A program made the position numbers and the translations under genes. 64,000 nt of DNA, from assembly GCF_905475395.1 (NCBI RefSeq), contig NC_058342.1:21424640-21488639 (forward strand). Reading direction: 5' to 3'. Source of the DNA: Chrysoperla carnea. Its lineage: Eukaryota > Arthropoda > Insecta > Neuroptera > Chrysopidae. Below the pieces are notes generated by a model, which did not search any database, was not told the origin of the DNA, and saw nothing but the letters and a program-made list of their open reading frames with translations. Below, piece by piece: positions 12,246-24,834 of this stretch. Every line of letters begins with the position of its first letter. The first letter of the stretch is position 1.

Positions 12246-13327
12246 GGTAGTATGGGTAAAATATAAAAATAAACAGAACAGTCAGCCTTTTATTAAAGCA
12301 TCTAAAAAATGTTTTATTCAAGTTTGAGGATGCCTTATCGACTTTTTTTAATGAAATAAAGAAAATTAAAAATTGTAGTTTTTACATTGACTCAATAAGA
12401 TATCGTGCGTTATTCTTTATACAAGACCAAAATTCTCATATTTCCAAAAAAACTGTGTTCACATAATAATGCACCAAAAAATAGCTTAAAGCTTAAAGAA
12501 TTTATATGTATAAAAAAAAATACTTATTACAGTGCAACCTTAATATAACGAACCTCAATATAACGATTTCCTCGATTTAACGAATTTTTCGTAATCCCCT
12601 TGAATTGTCCATAAGAGTCAATATAAAATATACCTCTACATTACGAATATTCTTTGCGTACAACCTCTATATAACGAATTTTCAACTATCAAGAAATAGT
12701 ATAAATACATAGCAAATACATATACATATGTAGTAATTTGATAAAAATGTGTTATCATTTATTAGTATAAGTACGTAATACATATTGAGGTGAATAAAAC
12801 TATTCTTTTACCTCTTTATAACGAATTTTAGACCAATCTAACCTCAACATAACGAACCTCAGTTCAACGAATTACTTGATATAACGAATATTTACTGGTT
12901 CCCTTCAGATTCGTTATATCGAGGTTGCACTGTATCGATCATTATCAAAAAATATTAACGATAAATAATATGAGTATGATAACTTAATATGTCACAAATT
13001 TGTTTAAAAAAAATAGATATTCGACTCCGAAAACCTTAAAGAACCATAACTCTGCGCTTTAAACCGTTGTAACGTTGCCAAATCTATTATTTTCATTATG
13101 ATACAGATGATTTCTAGAGTATAATATGTCGATAATATAGGAATTATAACTACAATAACTAATAAAATTAATGGTCCAAATACTTTTTTTTTTTCTTGTA
13201 CTAGAATTTCATGTATTATTAGTTGTTATGAAATCAGTTATGATAAATTATGGTAATGTGTGTTTAAATTTTGTACGCTATTTAAAATTTTGAAAAAAAA
13301 GATGGTCTGTTGACGACCCATACTACC
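12246..13327. mobile_element. TIR element with GGTAGTATGGGTA ends, copy 1 (carries a nested MITE)
   Basis: The ends are GGTAGTATGGGTA and its inverse, and TTAA flanks both sides. The sequence is an inverted match to 19684-20394 along its length except for a 403-bp insertion at 12530-12932. There is no coding capacity. TTAA flanks would suit a piggyBac-type MITE, but copy 2 has TTAT on one side. Confidence 0.8.
12530..12932. mobile_element. nested MITE with CAGTGCAACCT ends and TA target duplication
   Basis: The terminal inverted repeats are CAGTGCAACCTTAATATAAC and, at the right, the inverse of CAGTGCAACCTCGATATAAC. TA lies on both sides. The motif ACCTC-n-ATAACGAA recurs many times inside, like repeated binding sites. 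The other copy of the host element preserves the empty site near 20089-20110. Confidence 0.87.
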
Positions 13328-13854
13328 TTAAAAAATTAAAATAAACATGTATATTAAAAAATTTTTAACATTTTCTAGGAATATTTTCGTTTTGTGAAAA
13401 AGAAAATGGTTCCACAAACATTGACTGTTTGACATCCTTAATAATATCCGACTGGTCTGGTTTGAAAATAATCTGGTTTGAGACTACCTACAGAAATGTT
13501 AAACGAAAAAAATGTTTAAAAATGTTGATTATTTTTTGGAAAAGAATGGTTTTTGTATTTAAAATTTTCTTTTAATATTCAAATGAACCTAGAATTTTTT
13601 TATTATCACGAAAAAATTGTTTGCTGGTTGTATAGACTTGCGGTGTTTTGCAATGGCCTCAGAAAATTATCCTAAAAAAAAGTCTATATGGTTTAAAGCG
13701 GTACTATTTAGTTTTAGCCCTCGCGCCATTGTGGTGAAGAGGATTTATATGGTATAGTAAATCAGATATCTTTTGAAACATTTTAAAAAGGTCAAAATGT
13801 TAAATCAATAAATAGGTCAAGGGAGGGTCTTCCCCTCCCTTTCGGAAGGATTCA

Positions 13855-14785
13855 AAAATTCGCACCATGCTGAAAACTAGTAGGATTGAATAACAAACTA
13901 ATAATAAATGAAATCTAAAAAGTCCTCATCGATTTGAGGAGTTTAAACAAATTTATCCGGATTCAAATGTCACAAAAACGAGTTTTTGGAAATTTTCATC
14001 CAAACGGTATCTAAGTTTAATCATAATTTTAGATCAGAGGAAAATTGTATATAATTAAATATAAAAATGCCAAAATGATTCAAAAAGTTGGAAGACTTGT
14101 AATGGTCATATGATTTTATGGATGGACATAAAATTCTATGGCTTACATAGAAAATTTAATAATATTTTCTAACAAATTTAAATCAGTAATTGTGTGAATT
14201 TACATTTAAAAAATATTATTTATTCAATTTCATATCTTATTTTCACATTTTCTAATACAACAAGCTTAATTAATTACTATATTTCAATAATTTTAACTGG
14301 ACATTTACATGTAAAGAATTGAAAATTAGTCATAACAGCAGATTTGATTGTCCCTACTATGACTGCGCACCCAACGGATATAAGTAAGTAAAAATTGTAT
14401 ATATGTAAGTTACACAGACCGATTGAAAAATATTTTACTTTTATTACAGCTTCAGTGATGTACGTGGCGTACTTATGCTTATTATGACGATTGCAACTCT
14501 TCCAACTTGTTGAATCGTTATATCTCAGAAACGGTGGCTCTTAGAAAAAAAGTATTGAGGCATTTTTATATTTAATTATCTGATCTACAATTATCGCCTG
14601 AACTAATTTTATGATAAAACTTACCGTTTGCTGAAAATCACGAAAAACCCGTTTTTGTGACCTTTAGCCAACGTAAATTTTGTTCCACGTCTCGGATAGA
14701 TGAGGACTTTTGAGAGTTCATTTGATGATGTTTTGAACAATCCTACCAAATTTCAGTCAGGTGCAAATGTTAGTACCTTGACTCA
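13855..14785. repeat. long imperfect inverted repeat
   Basis: Blocks such as AAAAGTCCTCATC, GTCACAAAAACG, AATTAAATATAAAAATGCC and AAGTTGGAAGA occur in order on the left (13855-14110). They recur inverted on the right (14480-14785). The central 14140-14395 is a separate dispersed repeat. Confidence 0.6.
14140..14395 (+). repeat. dispersed repeat, copy at 14 kb
   Basis: It matches 34325-34620 in the same orientation: shared words include ACATGTAAAGAATTG and AAATTAGTCATAA, and the end block with ATGACT(A/G)C(A/G)CAC. Confidence 0.6.
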
Positions 14786-15335
14786 TATTTTTAACCCCCG
14801 AATTAAAAAAAGGGGTGTTATAAGTTTGATCACTATGTCTGTTAAACGGATGAACCGATTCTAATTGTTCTTAGCTATGTTCAAGTGCGAGCTTATAGTT
14901 CCGTTGGAACTCCGTTGGAAATTTGGAAAAGGAATGACGTATAATTTTAACGCATAAATAACTACTATGGAAATGAATGGTTAAATAAACCTGGCTCAAT
15001 TCATTTTGAAAACTGAAATGGTAAAATAATTATCTAATTTAAAACAATAATTCAAAAGAACAAACTCAACTCAAATATTTCAATTAAAATATTTCCAAAA
15101 ATTTGTCCCAAAAAATGATACTCTCTAAGTATCGTTTTCATCTCATCTGATGTCCTTGACCATCACTTTAATAATGATGAGTGTTATAAGTTTAAAGTGT
15201 TTATCTGTGCGTCTATGTGTTTCTCAGTGGCATCTTAGCCCCTAAACGGCCAAATCGACTTGATTGAGAAAATTTTATAGCTAAGGTTCCAAAAATCGGT
15301 TTTTAAAGGAATAAATCGCATTTGTCGTTTTTTTT
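14785..15335. repeat. insect-type GGGGTGTTATAAGTTT repeat fragments
   Basis: AACCCCCGAATTAAAA, GGGGTGTTATAAGTTTGA, GTCTGTTAAACGGATGAACC and, near 15180, a second partial copy (GTGTTATAAGTTT, TGGCATCTTAGCCCCTAAAC). An inverted relative lies at about 10845-11130 (GGTTCATCCGTTTGGG, AACTTATAACACCCC). Such sequence is non-coding and dispersed. Confidence 0.5.
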
Positions 15336-15529
15336 TTTTTTTTTAAATTTTGTATTACACTTGTTTTATTTAATTTGACCGGATAATTATTAGGACCATT
15401 GTCGGTAAATCATACAAAAAAGCTAGCCGTATTAAAAATTGTCAAAGTATACTATATTTTTAAAATTTTAATATAAGTAATAGTTATAATATTAATAAAG
15501 TTATATATAAGATAATAAATTATGCATAC

Positions 15530-15733
15530 TTGAGTAGATTCATTTCGTTCTAACTTGCGCAATTCACCCAAATGTAAAATTCGCGAATAAACACGAGCTA
15601 ATGGTTTTTTAATTTTCTCATCGTTTTTATTGTACTTAACATTTACTTCACTATAATTAGTATCAGTGTTTGTATTTGTATCTTCAGAAAATTCATTTTC
15701 ATCCGATGATATGTTCGTTAAATCGCTATCCAT
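15530..15733 (-). CDS. possible first coding exon of an unknown gene
   Basis: The ATG at 15733 opens an acidic Asn/Asp/Thr-rich stretch (MDSDLTNISSDENEFSED) followed by a basic segment (PLARVYSRILHLGELRKLER). A good donor GTATGC follows CAA at 15530, and the frame beyond it is low-complexity, as expected for intron. I found no second exon and do not recognise the family. Confidence 0.3.
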
Positions 15734-16559
15734 TTGTTATAAACAAAATTAAAATTTTTTTTTTTTTTTTTTGTAAATATAACACAAACTCACAAGCAAC
15801 ACTAGAAATACATATACTAAATATTACAAATATTTATTTATTTATAAGGTGTTATAAATTGTATAATCTATAAATCTATACATTGAGCTATTTTTTATAT
15901 TTAATATGATAGGGTTGATCAAACGTATAGTAAATAGTTAAATAAAACCAAAACTATTAAATATTATATGTAGTCAACTCAGTGGCAGGTTACGGAAGAT
16001 AAACGAGGTTTGAGCCTACGGTCCAAGGGGCGCACAGTCTAAAATATGACCGATTTAGGTGGACAAAATTCTGAAACTTAATCCATATTTAACCTTTGGG
16101 GTTCCAGATAACGGAAAAAATAAAAAATAAAATAGAATTCATCTTTTGACACGATTGGTGAGCGCACAGTTATCAAAAATTAAATTTATTTGTTAAAATC
16201 TAAAACGGGAAATTCTAATTTTCAAAGGCCAATCTCCACATCTCCGACTATTAATTTAAGCGGAAGTAGGAACAAATTTCAGCAAGTGATCATGGCGGTT
16301 TTTTTTTTGGGAAACTTAGCTCACTCTTCAAAACATTTCTTCCTCGTGAATCGGAGTGTTGTGTCTGAAAAAAATTATGTATCACCCAAAACGCAAAAAA
16401 TCGCAAATTTATTTGCAACATTTAAAGATTAGGATTGATGAAACAAATCCTACAAAAAAGTCCTTGGAATAAATATATCTGAGGGTTATTTTTTGTTTAA
16501 TTAAAGCATTCTGAATGCTTTAATTGAGAATAAATATATGGATAATAGAAAGTGATCAA

Positions 16560-17085
16560 AACAGACTGAACAGGTACAATATATCTTGAAATTGTGCTGC
16601 AGATATAATTTATGTACAGGTTCCAACTTAAATTGCTCTTGAAAGTCAATCCCAAAAGCTTTGACTGCTGATCGATCCCCGCAAAGAGAAGGGTAGAATT
16701 TTTGTTTTAAGCTGATTTAATCTCAAGCTATTTGAATGACAGTAATTGTCTAGTATATTAATTGTTACGTCAAGCTTGGATCGAGCTTCTGCAAAGAAAT
16801 TCACATAAGTCACCATGAGTAGATGGATCCTAGAATGAATCCTTGTGGAACAGAATAATTTGAGAGATTAAGTAGCTTTGAGTTACTACCTTTGATATTT
16901 ATATACTAATATTTGCGACTAAGATAGCTTCCTAACCATTTATAAGCTGTTACACACATTTTCCGTCGATTTTCCCTTACAGAATTCGTGTTGACTATTC
17001 GTAACCAGTTTAAAAACATCTATAACAAATGCAGTGGCTTCGTGCTCATGGATGAGCAAATTAAAAAATCATTATAGGCTTTATT
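16560..17085 (-). pseudogene. highly decayed LINE reverse-transcriptase fragment
   Basis: On the minus strand several reverse-transcriptase-like pieces appear in order with stops between them: HEFCKGKSTEN, then VTYVNFFAEA, then CHSNSLRLNQLKTKILPF. These fit the segment before, at, and after the catalytic core of jockey/CR1-type LINEs, though the YADD box itself is not clear. Confidence 0.5.
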
Positions 17086-17839
17086 CTCTTTCGGAGGAGA
17101 ATTATCCGAATATACAAACAAAATTGACTTAAATAAGTTTTTTAGAATCTACCATCAAATTAACCAACTCTAGCATTATTTCGTGTGCACAGTTTTATCA
17201 TTAGTAAAAATTAATATTTACTAGTTTCAATACTCGAAAAATTTATAAATTTGATAAACCCTGTCTCTGAAAATACACACGTATTTCGAAGATTTCTATG
17301 ACAACTGTTGCTATGAGATAATTGGATATAAACAATTTTGCTAGTAAGATAAACCGTTACATACGTTATTAAAAAACAACATGTACACACTTTTCCAATA
17401 CTGAGAAGAAATACGTCGCTTATCATCTATTATACGTATTTATACGTAATTCGTCGAAACCCCCAATGCTATATTTCGGAATGGGAGTGAATGATACTTT
17501 CAGGTTAGTAAGATTTTATATAGGAGAGTTAAGTTGGGTTCTTTATTGAGAAGAGTTCTAAACGTCCGGCCCTTATAGGTTTTTCGAGAAAAATTTTCTT
17601 CAAGAGATTTTTTGAGGAGCTTTTAAACTAAGTATAAATTCATGGAATGTTATTTTTTGTGATGCCGAGTCAAGGCCGAAGCCCAACGCGGGAAGCAAAC
17701 ATATATTTATGCAAACATAAAAAACCGAATACGTTTAAAGAAATATGTAAATGGCGACAAAATTTGGAAATCAAAAATATAAAAAAATTAAAAAAAAAGA
17801 AAACTATTTCAAAATAAATTAATATGTACTAAAAATTAA

Positions 17840-17930
17840 AAAAATAAAATAACGATAATATAATAACTTTATATTAAATAGTAACTACATTATATTATCG
17901 TTATTTTTTTTTTTTTTTTTTTACTTTTTA
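17840..17930. repeat. AT-rich hairpin
   Basis: AATAACGATAATATAAT and its inverse are separated by about 25 bp, with a T-run beyond the right arm. Confidence 0.5.
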
Positions 17931-18581
17931 GATCATATTAATTTGTTTTGGAAAAGTTTTTTTTTTGGATTCGGTTTTTTTTTTTGTTAAAAGTTTTTTG
18001 TGCAAATTTCAGACATATATGGTTTTCTCATGGATGTGATTGTCAGAACTTGATCAAAATAAAATGGAACCACACAGGAAGCACCAGCTTTCAAATAAAA
18101 ATCATCAAAATTGGTTCACCTATTCGAAAGTTCTGATGTAACAAATATTAAACAAAAAATACAGTATAATTGAGAACCTCCTCCTTTTTTGTTTTGAAGA
18201 TAAAAATGAACTTTATCGATAATCGAAATGTCAGCCGTTCAGAAAAATATATCAATTATCAATCTTGATAAAAAAGGATGCTCCAAAATCCACCACACCA
18301 TTTTAAAATAAAATAACTTTCCTCAGTTAAGAAATTTTAGAATTTTTTTTGTTAATCGAGTTTAATGCGACTTCGAATATGTTTAAATTGGCATCCTAAA
18401 CTTGAATTTTTCAAAGTAAAGTTTTAACTCGCAAAGTAAAGTTTTTACTCCCAAAAAAGCAATTTTCACTTTACAATGTAGTAGAGGTTTATGGTGGAAG
18501 ATGAAATCTCCTGAAAATACTACAAATCAACTACAAAGTAAGAAATTCATTATCGACTGATTATATACAATACGTTTAGTT

Positions 18582-18640
18582 TTCATCTAGGCATAGGCAT
18601 CTCTCATGAGCATGACAGAGTACATGTGTTCAGGGCCGTA
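18582..18640 (+). repeat. TIR fragment of the 54/58.6 kb MITE family
   Basis: TCATCTAGGCATAGGCATCT then GACAGAGTACATG. Weaker similarity to the inner part reappears at about 19375-19450 (CGTTAAGCAATGCGTG, TATAGGTATTATATG), so an older copy may have been split. Confidence 0.5.
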
Positions 18641-19072
18641 ACAAGGGTACAAAGCGCCGGTGACAAGTATTTAGGTTGCGTCGTATATATATCAGGATCG
18701 GCTTTAAGGATTTTGATGAAAATTCGTATACTGATAGAATTTAACATAAGAGTAAAGGCCATAACTGTGTCATTTTACCTTAAAGAAATCTGTGAACATT
18801 TAATGGATAAACTTTTTTAATTTATTCAAATGATAGAGTATCAAATTAAAGAATTGATTTCTCTCTACGTTTTCGAGCAAAACATATTTTTAAGGAACTC
18901 ATTACTTTCCTAAATAATACTGGGGTATTTTGTATAAGGAACTGATAAATCTCCAAAATTAAAATTTTGAAATAATAAATAGAGTAAATAATATAGAGTA
19001 ATACAAACAAAATTCGATTAAAATTGTAGTTACTATTAATATTTTCACTGTTTATTAGAATGTATCAAAAAG

Positions 19073-19372
19073 TACGATTTTGGAAATTTTGATCAGCCAA
19101 GTATGTAATCCTACTAAATTTTGGTCACACTTTTCAAAAGTAACCTAGCTCTAATAGCTCTCAAGAATGTGGAGTTATGGTCCCGGAATCAAGCACATAA
19201 GTGATAGCTAGCGAAAAACTGGCATCATAGCTGAAAAAAAATGACCCAAAATTAGTGAGTTTCAAAAAAAAATCCAATTAAATCGGATCAAGTGTGCCTC
19301 TGTTATCAAAAAAATAGAATTTTTAAACTTTATGACGTCATCAGAATCAAAAACCCATTTAATTTTGCTCTA
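19073..19372 (+). repeat. single copy of the 29-kb tandem repeat unit
   Basis: It shares AAGTATGTAATCCTACTAAA, AAGCACATAAGTGATAGCTA, GCGAAAAACTG and TTTATGACGTCATCAGAATC, ending TTTTGCTCTAT, with the array at 28838-29710. Confidence 0.8.
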
Positions 19373-19683
19373 TATACGTTAAGCAATGCGTGTAAAAAAG
19401 AGGTTTTATAGGTATTATATGTTTCTTGGAAGTGTTGTAGCTGTACGAAGTTTCTACGGATAACTCAAGGCGTATATAACTACATTCTTGTACGATCAAA
19501 GCCACATTCCTCTTTCTTGTACGCATTGATTAGTGTATACTACATACGTACTCTCTCATACTCGTAGAAGATGTACTATGCAAAGATGTAAATTAAACAA
19601 CTAGTATATCGACGGTGTATGGTTGTACAAAGGTACAAAATTGCATGGTACGAAATAAGATATCCATCTAATAGGGTAATTAT

Positions 19684-20394
19684 GGTAGTATGGGTAGTCA
19701 ACAGACCATCTTTTATTTCAAAATTTTAAATAGCGTACAAAATTTAATTCTGTAAAAAAAAATAAATAGTATTTTGACCATTAATTTGATTAGTTATTGT
19801 ATTTATAATTCCTATATTATTGACAAATTATACTCTAGAAATATTCTGTGGCATAATGAAATTAATAGATTTGGCAACGTTAAACGGTTTAAAGCGCAGA
19901 GTTATGGTTCTTTAAAATTTTCGGAGTTGATTGTCTACTTTATAAAAACAATTTTTTGGTGACACATTAATTAAACTTGTCAACTGATGTCAACGACATC
20001 TGTTAATGATTTTTAAAGTTATCATACTCATAATCAAACATACGGAAATTACAATGTGAATTATGATTAATCGTTAATATTTTTTGATAATGATCGATAA
20101 CATGTATTTTTTATATATACATATATTAATTCTTTAAACTTTAAGCTTTTTTTGGTGCATTATTATGTGAACACAGTTTTTTGGAAATATGAGAATTCTG
20201 GTCTTGTATAAAGAATAACGCACGGAATCCCATTGAGTCAATGTAAAAACTACAATTTTTAATTTTCAATATTTCATTAAAAAAAGTCGATAAGGCATCC
20301 TCAAACTTGAATAAAACATTATTTAGATGCTTATCTTTAATATAATAAAAGGCTGACTGTTCTAAGTTTATTTTTATATTTTACCCATACTACC
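19684..20394. mobile_element. TIR element with GGTAGTATGGGTA ends, copy 2
   Basis: It lies in inverted orientation relative to copy 1 and lacks the nested MITE. At 711 bp it is near the 679 bp expected for copy 1 without its insertion. Confidence 0.8.
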
Positions 20395-21885
20395 TTAAAT
20401 ACTTAATAGTCATTTCTGCAAAAAAATAATTAAATAAAAATAAATTAAGTGTATGATTTTTAAATACCATTTTTTTTTAAATTAAATGTAAAAAAATCAT
20501 TAATTACTCGTTAACACAAAATCGATTTAAAATACTATATAAGTCAATCTAATTTAATAAATAAATTTAGTTTCATTCGTATCTTTGTTAAAAAAGCAGT
20601 TAATTTTTATAAATATTCGAACACACTCGACCCCGTTTTTTTTTCAAATTTTACGATTTTTTTGCTCAAAAACTGGATGGTTTAGAGAAAATTTCTAAGA
20701 ACTTTTTTTGTTAATTTTGACCCCAATTATAAGATAAAATTTTTTCCAAAGCGATTCCGTCAATATTATTTGTATTTAAAAAAAAATTACTTTTAACAAT
20801 ATCCTACCGGGTTACCCATTGACAACCTGCATTTTTACGTTCAGGAGGAGCATGTTTTAAACGAGATTCTGCAAAAATTTCCACGCGAAAATTAAGCATG
20901 CTCAATGGCGGATTTTGCCGAGACTAAATATTCCTTTAATAAATATACGTTTTCCAAAATTTAAAAAAATGTTAAAATGAAATTTGGGAGTTTGTTTTCT
21001 TGTATTCTTAAATAATTTTTGAACATTGAACATATTTTAATTAAATCTTGTAGAAAAATGAATTGATAAATGAATGCGCAAGAGAAATTTTTTAGTTTTT
21101 TCGATGATTTGAGCTGTGGGTTTGCAACCTGTTTAACAAAAAAATTCAGAACTTCATGTGGAAGTGATCTAATGATTGATGAAAATTGGAACTCGAAATA
21201 ATAACAAGAACTATAAAGCGTTTAGTGCCACTGTAAAAGATGGAATACTTAGCACACGTACCTTATTAAGTATCTCATCGGTAGCGTCCCCCATTTTGCG
21301 TTAAATATATAGATAATTAGTAGATAGTAGCACAACAAACTATAAATCACTTAGTAATTGACGTTAATGATACTTTAAAATATTTTAAATTGTTATAAAA
21401 TTTAGATAATCATTATAATTAGTAGTAATATTAATTAACGCTAATGTATATAATAATATTTGAAATTTAATAAATGAATGAATGTAAACAAAAGTTTCAG
21501 GTAACTAAAAAATAAACACTGATACATACAAATGTCTAGATTTGTATAAAACATAGATTATAACAAACTCTAAAACTCAAATTTATAAATAGTTATGATT
21601 ATCATGATTAGGTTATAGATATTGTAGATAAATAAATAAGTACCAAACAAATGTTTTACATTTTATTTTATAAATTTTATAATTTGTGATATATTTTTCA
21701 TATTTCCTTTCAGTCCAATAATATTAATGATGGGCCAAATCAGCCGTGACCTTGGTTTCGCAAGACTTGTAAAGCTATGACAATGACTATTTTTTCGTTG
21801 TTGCGAATATATTTTACCTCTTTTTAAAATGGATTTTTGTGAAAGTCATGAAAACAATAGGAATTCAAAATTCATATTAATATAT
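20395..21885. other. no gene or named repeat recognised
   Basis: AT-rich sequence with T- and A-runs, no ORF of note, between the TIR element and mariner. Confidence 0.4.
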
Positions 21886-22448
21886 ACTGTGTCCAAGAAA
21901 TAAGGTAACATTTTAATTTAAACTGCGCGCGTTTGTTGTGCATTATGAATTCCTTGCGCCCGGCCAAACAGTCAACAAGGAATATTATTTGAACGTTATA
22001 CGTCATTTGCGTAACGCTATCCGCCTAAAAAGGCTGGAATTATGGAAAGACAATTCATGGTTTTTACTCCACGATAATGCACCATCCCATACTGCACTCA
22101 TAATTCGTGATCATTTCGTCAAAAACTCAACACATATCGTTACATACCGCAACCACCGTATTCACCTGATCTAGCGCGGTGCGACTTCTGGCTGTTCAGC
22201 AAGCTCAAAAGACCGCTCCGGGGACACCGTTTTGATACGATAGAGGAGATTCAAGCCGCAGCGAAGACGAAACTGAAGGCAATTACGGAAAATGACTACA
22301 ACCAGTTTTTCGAAGATTGGAAAATCCGTTGGAATAAGTGCATTGCATCGGGAGGGAATTACTTTGAAGGGGATGAAATTGATTTGGAAGAATAAATAAA
22401 GAATTTTCACCTTATAAATACAATGTCACCTTATTTTTTGGGCACATA
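21886..22448 (+). mobile_element. mariner-family element, internally deleted
   Basis: Near-matching terminal inverted repeats of about 29 bp flank the element: TGTGTCCAAGAAATAAGGT at the left and, inverted, TGTGCCCAAAAAATAAGGT at the right. Both ends are next to TA. At about 563 bp it is less than half the usual 1.3 kb of a mariner. Only the C-terminal part of the transposase remains. Confidence 0.85.
21938..22395 (+). pseudogene. mariner transposase C-terminal remnant
   Basis: The first part reads HYEFLAPGQTVNKEYYLNVI through LLHDNAPSHTALIIRDHF, which contains the second catalytic Asp. After a frameshift near 22145 the next frame gives PPYSPDLARCDFWLF with the third Asp (DD34D type). It then runs to DEIDLEE and a stop at 22395. 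The N-terminal DNA-binding region and first catalytic Asp are absent, so it cannot encode an active transposase. Confidence 0.88.
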
Positions 22449-22679
22449 GAAATATAAAAATATTAATTATTACCATTTCAACTTATCTAACGTTGAAAAA
22501 TCATGAATAGTCCAATAATTCTATAAACGAACCAATGATAAAATAGAATTTGATGCTACCCAGAAACAAAAAATAGGGTCGTGATAAAAAAATTAAAAAA
22601 TTCTTAAAAACGTACTATAGTTTGCATCTCTGTAGCTGTTTACATATGGCCGGTAAAACTCCATTTTCGGTTATCAATA

Positions 22680-23311
22680 CGGTAGAGTATATTGGTTACT
22701 TTTGTTCTGTTTCTTATTTCAGATTATCTGATTCTGTCTTTGAGCTTTACTCCAGGCATATTTCTCTCCATAGCTCGTTTGCATCTTAGTAGGTTCAGGC
22801 GATGCTTTTCAGTCAGTGCCCAAGACTCACACCCATACGTTATGCAAGGAAGAATACACGCGTCAAATATTTTTCTTTTAATTCTACTGCTTAGTGTTTT
22901 GCTCTTTATTATTTCCTTAAGTGACCAGAACTTTCGCCAACCACTTGCTATTCGTTCGTCGATTTCCTTGGACTAAACTTCAAAACTAATATCATCTTTT
23001 TTTTATGTGTACCATTGTGAAGTTAATCATCAATTTGTTTTACTAGGGTTCATTTCTAGGCCGACCTCTCTACTTTTCATATCAAGTAGTTGAATCATTT
23101 GCTCTAGTTTCTTGGGATCTTCTTCCATTAATATTATATCGTAAGCGAACCTCAAGTGGCTCAGACGTCTGCCATTGATATTAATGCCATAATCATCCCA
23201 GTCAAGTTTTCTAAAGATGCTTTCTAGTACATCTTTGAATAGTTTGGGAGAGTGTCCCCTTGTCTTACACCTTTTTCTATAGGAATAAGATATAGAATGT
23301 CTGAAATTCAA
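22680..23311 (-). pseudogene. LINE reverse-transcriptase fragment
   Basis: From 23311 the minus strand reads GHSPKLFKDVLESIFRKLDW, RLSHLRFAYDIILMEEDPKK and EVGLEMNPSKTN. The catalytic box is FAYDI where FADDI is usual, so the first Asp is lost. After a gap near 23000 it continues EIDERIASGWRKFWSLKEI, CILPCITYGCESWALTEK and RAMERNMPGVKLKDRIR with one stop. It is one LINE copy with an internal deletion. Confidence 0.85.
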
Positions 23312-23523
23312 AACATTAGAGAAATATTAAAAATAATAATATAACTACATTTTTATAATATTCCATGATGAACTATCATAATATATATAACTATTATTAT
23401 TATAATATTAGTTAACTAACTAAATATTTTGTTAATACACGATATATATTTATTATTTCATTCATTATTTAATATATTCATATACATAGTTGCAAATAAA
23501 TGGCATGTATTATATAACTAAAT

Positions 23524-24310
23524 ATGAGAACTTCATTTTACTTGAAGATAGGAGATAGTGCGAGCTGCTGTACTAAAATAAACTCTTTCACCGTGTCAAA
23601 AAGCATCGAAACCCCAAAAGGGCTGAGACAAGGATGCCAACTTTCAGCGATTTTGTTCATTTTGTTTATGAATGACCTACCTGACGCCCTAGAAGAAGTT
23701 GATACATTAGCACCTTGTATTAAAAACTATGAAATTTTAATGTATGCTGATGATATAGTGCTATTTTCTGAATCGCCAGGCGGTATGAATCAAGCATTAA
23801 ATACAGTTTCTGAATATTGCAGTAAGTGGAGTCTTACAATAAACGCCCAGAAAACCAAAATGCTAATCATAAGCAAAGGAAGCAGGATCAGCATAAAAGA
23901 AATGTTTTTCATTGGAGAAAAGAAAATCGAAATAGTTAATAAATTTAAATACTTAGGAGTATTTTTATCATATAATGGTGCTGGAAATTTCATCAACAGC
24001 AAATGATACTTAAATCGAAACAAGCCCTCATATCTCTGAGAAAGTATATTTATAAACCGGTTAAGATTATTCTGATGTTATTTTAATGCGCTCATACCTG
24101 ATGCCAATTCTATCGTATGGCAGCCAAATTTGGCGAGCACAAAAATTTGAATATGAAAATGAAATATTTTGTAATAAATATTATAAAGAAATATTAGGGA
24201 TAGCAAAATCATCATGCAACAGCATCATGCACTATCTTTGGCTTACTATGGAAGAGTTAAAAATGGCAACAAAAAATTACAACAAGCAGGTCTTGTATGC
24301 GGATTAGAAA
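23524..24310 (+). pseudogene. LINE reverse-transcriptase fragment with intact YADD box
   Basis: The plus strand encodes KGLRQGCQLSAILFILFMND, then LMYADDIVLFSES, WSLTINAQKTKMLI and FKYLGVFLSYNG. A stop at 24004-24006 and a frameshift follow, then MRSYLMPILSYGSQIWRAQK continues the thumb region to about 24307. The 5' half of the reverse transcriptase and the endonuclease are missing. It faces away from the LINE fragment at 22.7-23.3 kb and is of a different family. Confidence 0.85.
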
Positions 24311-24834
24311 CTAATAAGAAACTACTATAAAAGAATTTATAATATGTTTATTCAATTCGGTATCCAAAATAAAAGTAATGCTTCCATGGAATCGAGCTGA
24401 AATAGCTCGCAATGAAGATTTGTCATCATGAACACAACGAAAATGGCATTTCATGTTGATCGTTCGAGCAATTATGCACATTAGAATAATATTAGTGTCC
24501 ACCAAACTAAATTATATAAGAAAATTCGAAAATAACTATTCTTATTCTGAAAGCTCAAATAGACAGTGCCCTTTTTAATTTTTTAAGAGTTATATATTTT
24601 GAAAAGCTGGAGCAAAATCTTAAATGAGTTATAAAATCAATTCTCGATTACAGTTTATCAGTACCTATATCTGTTAAAATGATGTAATACTATTTGTTTC
24701 TGTAAACTCTGTAAAGACAAACATGTATATGTTACCGAATTTTTGTAAGAGTCATTATAATAATAATAATAATGCCCTTGTATCCTGAATTGCTTTTGGT
24801 TCTTGGATATGTTGTTATAAAAAGTCTCTCAATT

